NCBI GenBank assembly: GCA_002310035.1
Contig: DBYC01000051.1
Span: forward strand, 1-54,666
DNA length: 54,666 nucleotides
Direction of reading: 5' to 3'
DNA from: a bacterium UBP6_UBA1196
GTDB lineage: Bacteria > UBP6 > UBA1177
This document shows, piece after piece, positions 51,901 through 54,666 of the stretch (position 1 is the stretch's first letter; each line of letters opens with the position of its first letter). Under the pieces are notes generated by a model. It was not told the DNA's origin, did no database searches, and saw only the letters and a program-made list of their open reading frames with translations. Made by a program: the position numbers and the translations under genes.

Positions 51901-52094
51901 TCCTCTTCTATCTTAAGATTGCTGATGTTCTGGTGTGAAACCAGGTTGATGTTTTTCGCGATATTGGAGTATTTCCCGCTTGCCGTGCTCTTGGCCACGA
52001 TTTCTATGCGGTAATCGCAATCGTTGTATCGCGCGATTTTGAGAGATTTTGATTCTTCACTGATGACCTCGTATTTCCCTAAGATTTTAGTCAT
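48897..52094 (-). CDS. mkoA: Mokosh type I MkoA-like protein, kinase-like domain fused to SF1 helicase
   Basis: A 1065-residue protein. Residues 1-190 are a Ser/Thr kinase fold: catalytic loop HGNINPKNIL (116-125), DFG (136-138) and APE (156-158). The usual catalytic Asp of HRD is Asn (HGN), so it may be inactive or atypical. Residues 580-1050 are a UPF1/DNA2-type helicase: Walker A GPPGTGKT (609-616), Walker B DEAG (777-780), GDHKQLAP (801-808), SFQGSD (near 977) and SLSRAK (1012-1017). The kinase plus COG1112-like RNA helicase plus PLD partner is the type I Mokosh arrangement. Start ATG at 52092-52094 with GGAGGG upstream. Confidence 0.75.
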   Translation of the reverse strand: MTKILGKYEVISEESKSLKIARYNDCDYRIEIVAKSTASGKYSNIAKNINLVSHQNISNLKIEEDERNFYFVDRNFDEGYSELKPDWFGSNYVSLIKCYQQIVDAVEYIHQKGFYHGNINPKNILIDREDHAYLLDFGRCYIYAMMSSSPDKRFYAPEQIAQNECRKESDIYSLGLCMLDLLLGSHFDSSTFSDSYQDFDSLEEIYGRIAEHKEQLDKTNAELLMIIKAMLNANPEERIKLLDVRRKLNDLLREIMPNKTFGIQIGGRVLEKWRENHDCELYAEKDDIRKRIKDSHAYLEFGKDKSDRDEIKIAIGDLIFCCSAKENSHYFFCFGILESPSKTELLQKYGLSTDDMFKILGPNEQDWNCDDAGSVIEKLKELYEQKKRENERYETDSKSIATEEELLKAEKRTIDEKKNTRKVILKELNRGDDTLTLEYVIDKDEAEENAAKNETETENSRSEKDFKQKQNVILQEDLDSDDALKGVVERSESGFSVTVKVGKYEVAKCADDQNKGFYLEKGSEYFLSYDYQAEEAVWNKKDFALDQLQNGNVYIHNFLRKINRPQEFIKNDLIDVEKFYNTSLDENQQLAVRKALSLDDKCELMVLQGPPGTGKTVTITEIVTQLLKTRPHEKILVASQSNQAVDNVLEKICGIEDKILRIGNDETKISKTAQNYMPHRVLNKMIQENIKHIDGNPVSHPNWIIQSKMQELQKDFREQLQHITSQMGNSSKNGEKNKEAELAALFTQNIRLVFGTLVGISSWKSFREIVFDTVIVDEAGRATLSELLVPCIKARKLILVGDHKQLAPVIDDDVLEKIKDRDEAKTSFFQRMFERIQNADRPNLLHTLNHNYRSARDICNLYNIPFYNGELKTTDAVNAQKKHSLSFRSSVVWYDTGMLSDKEDEQEGTGKINRCNASVIERTLRQIQTEMKNCGTNYDIGIITPYKAQAAALRKKLAVKKNFADCSIDIGTVDSFQGSDRDIIIYDCVRSGKLKGKAKIDFIADEKRLNVSLSRAKKLLVIVGDMDFLYQAQVSDKDNPFKSIIEYINQNKESYEVIKLGGKHD

Positions 52095-52137
52095 TTTAAA
52101 CCCTCCATGTTACAATTGACCTTCAACTCACACCACC

Positions 52138-52167
52138 TATAAGCGTCGGAAAACTTCCGAGTTGACA
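52138..52167 (-). promoter_or_regulatory. Shared island promoter element, copy 3 (mkoAB operon)
   Basis: The minus strand reads TGTCAACT, 15 bases, GCTTATA, 43 bases before the mkoA start. The spacer here holds a perfect inverted repeat TCGGAA-GTT-TTCCGA, not conserved in copies 1 and 2. Confidence 0.78.
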
Positions 52168-52200
52168 AAAAATCTGCGCAAAAAGCTTAAAGCTGTTAAA

Positions 52201-53946
52201 TTATTGGTTATTTCTTACACATACAACTTTGAGTTTATAGTCGAGAATGTAGGGAAAATCGGCAGAATGCGCTCCTCCGAGATCGTATGCGTCAACAAGC
52301 ATCGTCATGTGACCGACTCTGGCGTTCAAGAAGTCAACGCTCCAGGCTTCTTTAGTGTTTTCCGGGTCGAGAGTTGACGACCAGAAAGCCTCTTTTGATT
52401 TGATTTTGCTGAATTTGGGATCGTTTATTTCTTCCAAGAGTTGTTTTCGGGTTTCTTCTTCGAGCTCGTAGTATTCCGTTTTTGCCGTCAGAGTGTTGAT
52501 TTTACCGCACCCGTTGCAGTCTTTGCTCCAGCATTTTTCATTAAGGCACTGTCTGTTTTCGCTGATTCTGCACCTGCCTCCCGCTTTGGTTTTGTCGCAG
52601 TTTTGAATGAGCGTGCGCAATTCATCGATGTTTGGCAGGCGCCAGTCGGAATGGTTGTTTTCCGCAAGGTTCGAGCAGTAATTTTGTGCTTCTTCCCATG
52701 TCATCGGATCGGCTGCAACGGATGACCACTTCAAAGATTTGGGATTCGGTAATGATTTCTCAGGTTTCCTTTTAGGTTTGACCTTGAAATCGTCATCTTT
52801 TCTGTCACGGACGCAGATCACATCTGTATCGTGGTTTATCACCGGCACATAAAGAGCGAGGTCGAGCACCGGACTGTATGTCCAGCCGAACCGGTCAGGT
52901 CTCGCATGAGAGCCGTCCCATATTGAGTTCGCCGTGAGAGCCCTTATCCCGTGAGTGCTTCTTGCAGCAAGGAAAAAACTTTCGTTCCCGTCTTTTTCCA
53001 GTTTTTTGGTATCTTTGTTCAGCGATCTCAATTCTTCAATCGTCGGCTGGCGCCAGTCGTCGAAGCCTCCTTCTCTTAAAAATTCGCAGTATGCATAGGC
53101 ATCATGCACCCCGAAAGTATCGTCCACGCAGTCACGATACAGGTATCCGCAGGGAATTTCCCGTTCTTCGTCTTCTTCACAGATCCAGCTTTCATCGCAA
53201 AGTTTTTTTGCTGCGGAGTACATAATGTGCCGCTCTGCAAGCAGCGTTGCTGTGTAATTTTTCTTTTTCGACATCGTGCTTTCAGACCACTGCAGTTTGT
53301 CAGGATCAAGTGCTTTTTCCATTTCAATTTTTTTCTCTGCGGCAAAGTCTTTCGGGGAAGATTCCCTGACGCATGCAACATTGCAGAGATCATACTTACA
53401 CGGACGGCACGGATGCCAGTCAGGATCGGCAAGGCAGCTTTTTCCGCTAACCATCCCGTAACCGTTAAACCAGTTCTGGTTATTTTCCTTTTCGTTAAAA
53501 GACCAGAAACAGCTGTCGTAAAGGTAGAATCCGTTGACATAAGTCCGCAATGTGTCCGTCTCTTTTTCTGTGTAGAATATGCCGCTTCCCTCCTTGAATC
53601 CTGAACAATCTTTCATTATTGATTTCAATTCCTCGGTTGTCGGCGCTCTCCAGTCGGAAAAACCGTCTTCGCGCAGCTCTTCGCAGTATTCTGCGATGGT
53701 GTCGTAATACATCGGTCCGGGAGAGGGCTGCGACCACATCAGATTCGGTTTGGCATCGGTTGTTACACTAGACTGCGTCTCGTGCCGTATGACTGGATCG
53801 GGATCATTTTCAGGTTGAATCAGAATTATACTTTCTGTAGTCGCCTGATTTGTTGATTCCTCTTTTTCTTCTTTTGAAGAACAACTGCAAAGCACAATAC
53901 AGAACACAATCACACAAAGGTGTAAAATCATTGAAAGATCTTTCAT
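52201..53946 (-). CDS. Lipoprotein with three DUF1566 (Lcl C-terminal) domains
   Basis: A 581-residue predicted lipoprotein (LCSCSSKEEKEE, Cys 22). Three DUF1566-like repeats are visible from their WRxP signatures: YCEELREDGFSDWRAPTTEE, YCEFLREGGFDDWRQPTIEE and YCSNLAENNHSDWRLPNIDE, each with a following Cys-containing loop and a CVR end (VACVRE, VICVRD, VVCVRN). DUF1566 resembles C-type-lectin-like surface domains. It lies 25 bases downstream of the small zinc protein, under copy 4 of the shared promoter, beside Mokosh. Confidence 0.8.
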   Translation of the reverse strand: MKDLSMILHLCVIVFCIVLCSCSSKEEKEESTNQATTESIILIQPENDPDPVIRHETQSSVTTDAKPNLMWSQPSPGPMYYDTIAEYCEELREDGFSDWRAPTTEELKSIMKDCSGFKEGSGIFYTEKETDTLRTYVNGFYLYDSCFWSFNEKENNQNWFNGYGMVSGKSCLADPDWHPCRPCKYDLCNVACVRESSPKDFAAEKKIEMEKALDPDKLQWSESTMSKKKNYTATLLAERHIMYSAAKKLCDESWICEEDEEREIPCGYLYRDCVDDTFGVHDAYAYCEFLREGGFDDWRQPTIEELRSLNKDTKKLEKDGNESFFLAARSTHGIRALTANSIWDGSHARPDRFGWTYSPVLDLALYVPVINHDTDVICVRDRKDDDFKVKPKRKPEKSLPNPKSLKWSSVAADPMTWEEAQNYCSNLAENNHSDWRLPNIDELRTLIQNCDKTKAGGRCRISENRQCLNEKCWSKDCNGCGKINTLTAKTEYYELEEETRKQLLEEINDPKFSKIKSKEAFWSSTLDPENTKEAWSVDFLNARVGHMTMLVDAYDLGGAHSADFPYILDYKLKVVCVRNNQ

Positions 53947-54166
53947 TTCTCCTCCTGTTAGGGTCGTTGTGTTATGCAGCGCAAAGAAAGCGATATTCTT
54001 CGCGCCAGAGTTTCTTATATTCTAAAGCGATGATCTTGTTCCGCTTCTGATCGTAAGCCTGTTTTGAACAGCAGCCTTTCTTTGATTTCTGGCTTGTCAG
54101 GTGGAAGCAGCCGCACTCTTTGCAGAAATATTTTCTATGCGGAATCTTTTTTGCTCTGTTGCCGTG
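53855..54166 (-). repeat. Segmental duplication, copy 1
   Basis: This stretch (lipoprotein signal region and zinc protein) repeats at 54345-54666. The last 26 bases of both are identical, and the signal-peptide regions share SKEEKEE and the same spacing of elements. Confidence 0.8.
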
Positions 54167-54265
54167 ATGCTTCGCGCCGTTGATAGCGTTTCCCGCTTCT
54201 CTTTCTGTGTAACAGATCTTTCCCTCGCTTTCACATCTGATCTCTCTTTCGAACTCGTCTTTCAT
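53972..54265 (-). CDS. Small zinc-finger-like protein
   Basis: A 97-residue basic protein. YFCKECGCFHLTSQ holds a CxxC plus CxxxH arrangement and a later Cys pair (KKGCCSK), like small zinc-ribbon proteins of phage or mobile elements that end in HLTS. The N-terminus has C-Y-x-x-x-x-A (CYTEREAGNA). GAGGAGGG precedes the ATG. It is the first gene after shared promoter copy 4 and is followed by the DUF1566 lipoprotein. A second copy begins at the right edge of the window. Confidence 0.6.
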   Translation of the reverse strand: MKDEFEREIRCESEGKICYTEREAGNAINGAKHHGNRAKKIPHRKYFCKECGCFHLTSQKSKKGCCSKQAYDQKRNKIIALEYKKLWREEYRFLCAA

Positions 54266-54296
54266 CTTTCCCTCCTCTTGTTGTCAATCAAACTGC

Positions 54297-54440
54297 CTAC
54301 ACAACATATATAAGCGGTGGAAAACTTCCGAGTTGACAGAAAACTTTAACAAACTCCTCTTTTTCTTCTTTTGAAGCGCAACAGCAAAGCATACAGAGTG
54401 TTAAAACACAAAGGTACGAAATCATGAAAGATTTTTTCAT
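54297..54440 (-). pseudogene. Truncated DUF1566-type lipoprotein remnant
   Basis: From the ATG at 54438-54440 (GGAGG upstream) the frame reads a lipoprotein signal (LCMLCCCASKEEKEE) nearly matching the start of the lipoprotein at 52201, then FVKVFCQLGS and stops. The coding region ends inside the shared promoter element, so the rest of the gene was lost by deletion or recombination between the duplicated segments. Confidence 0.7.
54309..54338 (-). promoter_or_regulatory. Shared island promoter element, copy 4 (zinc protein and lipoprotein)
   Basis: The minus strand reads TGTCAACT, 15 bases, GCTTATA, 43 bases before the start at 54265. Its spacer differs from copy 3 only near the GCTTATA end. 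It lies inside the remnant gene at 54297. Confidence 0.75.
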
Positions 54441-54666
54441 TTTGTTTCCTCCTGTTTGGGTTGTTATATCATGCTGCGTGAAGAAGATAGCATTCTTCGC
54501 GCCAGATATCTTTGTTTTCACGTTGGCGAAGTTTTTCTTTTTTGTAGCGGTATTTTTCCTGCAGCCTCTCCTTTTTATGGGAGGCGGATTTACAGGTCAG
54601 GTGATAATGACCGCAATCTTTACATGGATACATTCTCTTGGGAATCTTTTTTGCTCTGTTGCCGTG
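54345..54666 (-). repeat. Segmental duplication, copy 2 (extends past the window)
   Basis: The direct-repeat partner of 53855-54166; the two are offset by about 500 bases with small length differences. Confidence 0.75.
54469..54666 (-). CDS. Small zinc-finger-like protein, second copy (partial)
   Basis: Sixty-five codons plus stop, 5' end outside the window. It reads HGNRAKKIPKRMYPCKDCGH, then YHLTC and ends EECYLLHAA, clearly a paralogue of the protein at 53972 (which ends EEYRFLCAA). The CxxC and HLT features are kept. Upstream of the truncated lipoprotein remnant, it repeats the gene order seen in copy 1. Confidence 0.75.
   Translation of the reverse strand, partial: HGNRAKKIPKRMYPCKDCGHYHLTCKSASHKKERLQEKYRYKKEKLRQRENKDIWREECYLLHAA

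Noticed and set aside
45301..54338. The TTGACA in the shared elements read as plus-strand promoters
   Set aside because: No consistent -10 follows on the plus strand and no plus-strand genes lie downstream; all four copies precede minus-strand genes.
43796..54666. A CRISPR array or cas genes near the CARF-like gene
   Set aside because: I saw no regularly spaced direct repeats with unique spacers and no Cas10, Cas6 or effector-type proteins in this window.

Overview
The window looks like chromosomal DNA of a Gram-negative (two-membrane) bacterium. The evidence is many lipoproteins with a lipobox, LPP20-type and CsgG/LpoB-like envelope lipoproteins, a PpiD-like periplasmic chaperone and a Wzm-type polysaccharide exporter. 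The very acidic Asp/Glu/Pro linkers after the lipid-attachment Cys, the Cys-rich repeat lipoproteins and the abundant DUF1566 (Lcl C-terminal) domains resemble proteins of Myxococcota-like and poorly cultured gut or sediment lineages. I cannot fix the phylum from sequence alone.

Region 1 (1-13725) is one long plus-strand run: the end of tuf (EF-Tu), then the S10-spc-alpha ribosomal gene string in classical order: rpsJ, rplC, rplD, rplW, rplB, rpsS, rplV, rpsC, rplP, rpmC, rpsQ, rplN, rplX, rplE, rpsZ, rpsH, rplF, rplR, rpsE, rplO, secY, infA, rpmJ, rpsM, rpsK, rpsD, rpoA, rplQ. It closes with a strong intrinsic terminator. rpmD (L30) is absent between rpsE and rplO, and adk and map are not beside secY (adk lies at 36165). 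The zinc-binding forms of S14, S4 and L36 are present.

Region 2 (13830-27050) is an envelope-protein region, nearly all on the minus strand. It holds thioredoxin-like proteins, LPP20-like lipoproteins, a Lys/Glu-rich lipoprotein, two CsgG/LpoB-like paralogues that share a 497-bp near-identical 5' half, a transglutaminase-like protein with a short tandem repeat, and a family that fuses thioredoxin, a CsgG/LpoB-like segment and sometimes DUF1566. One member of that family is broken at a junction with a truncated thiH radical-SAM gene. Several of these genes share a TTGCC(T/A) -35 type promoter.

Region 3 (27081-43692) is mixed. It has DNA repair and translation quality control (mpg, ybaK), a secreted esterase-like lipoprotein, a plus-strand set of acidic, Cys-rich and MORN-repeat lipoproteins, a PpiD-like chaperone and adk. 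It also has a minus-strand operon (coiled-coil protein, metallo-beta-lactamase-fold hydrolase, Lgt-like membrane protein, pgi), an MFS transporter and a Wzm-like ABC permease.

Region 4 (43796-54666) is the most interesting part: an all-minus-strand defence or stress island. It encodes a probable type I Mokosh system (kinase-helicase MkoA plus phospholipase-D-fold MkoB), a protein with a HEPN ribonuclease motif, and a two-gene operon pairing a CARF/TM1812-like sensor with a divergent sigma-factor-like protein. It also carries DUF1566 lipoproteins paired with small zinc-finger proteins. Four transcription units each begin with the same 30-bp bipartite element (TGTCAACT, 15 bp, GCTTATA). I propose, as inference, that the sigma-like protein reads this element and that the CARF-like partner gates it, making the island one coordinated regulon.
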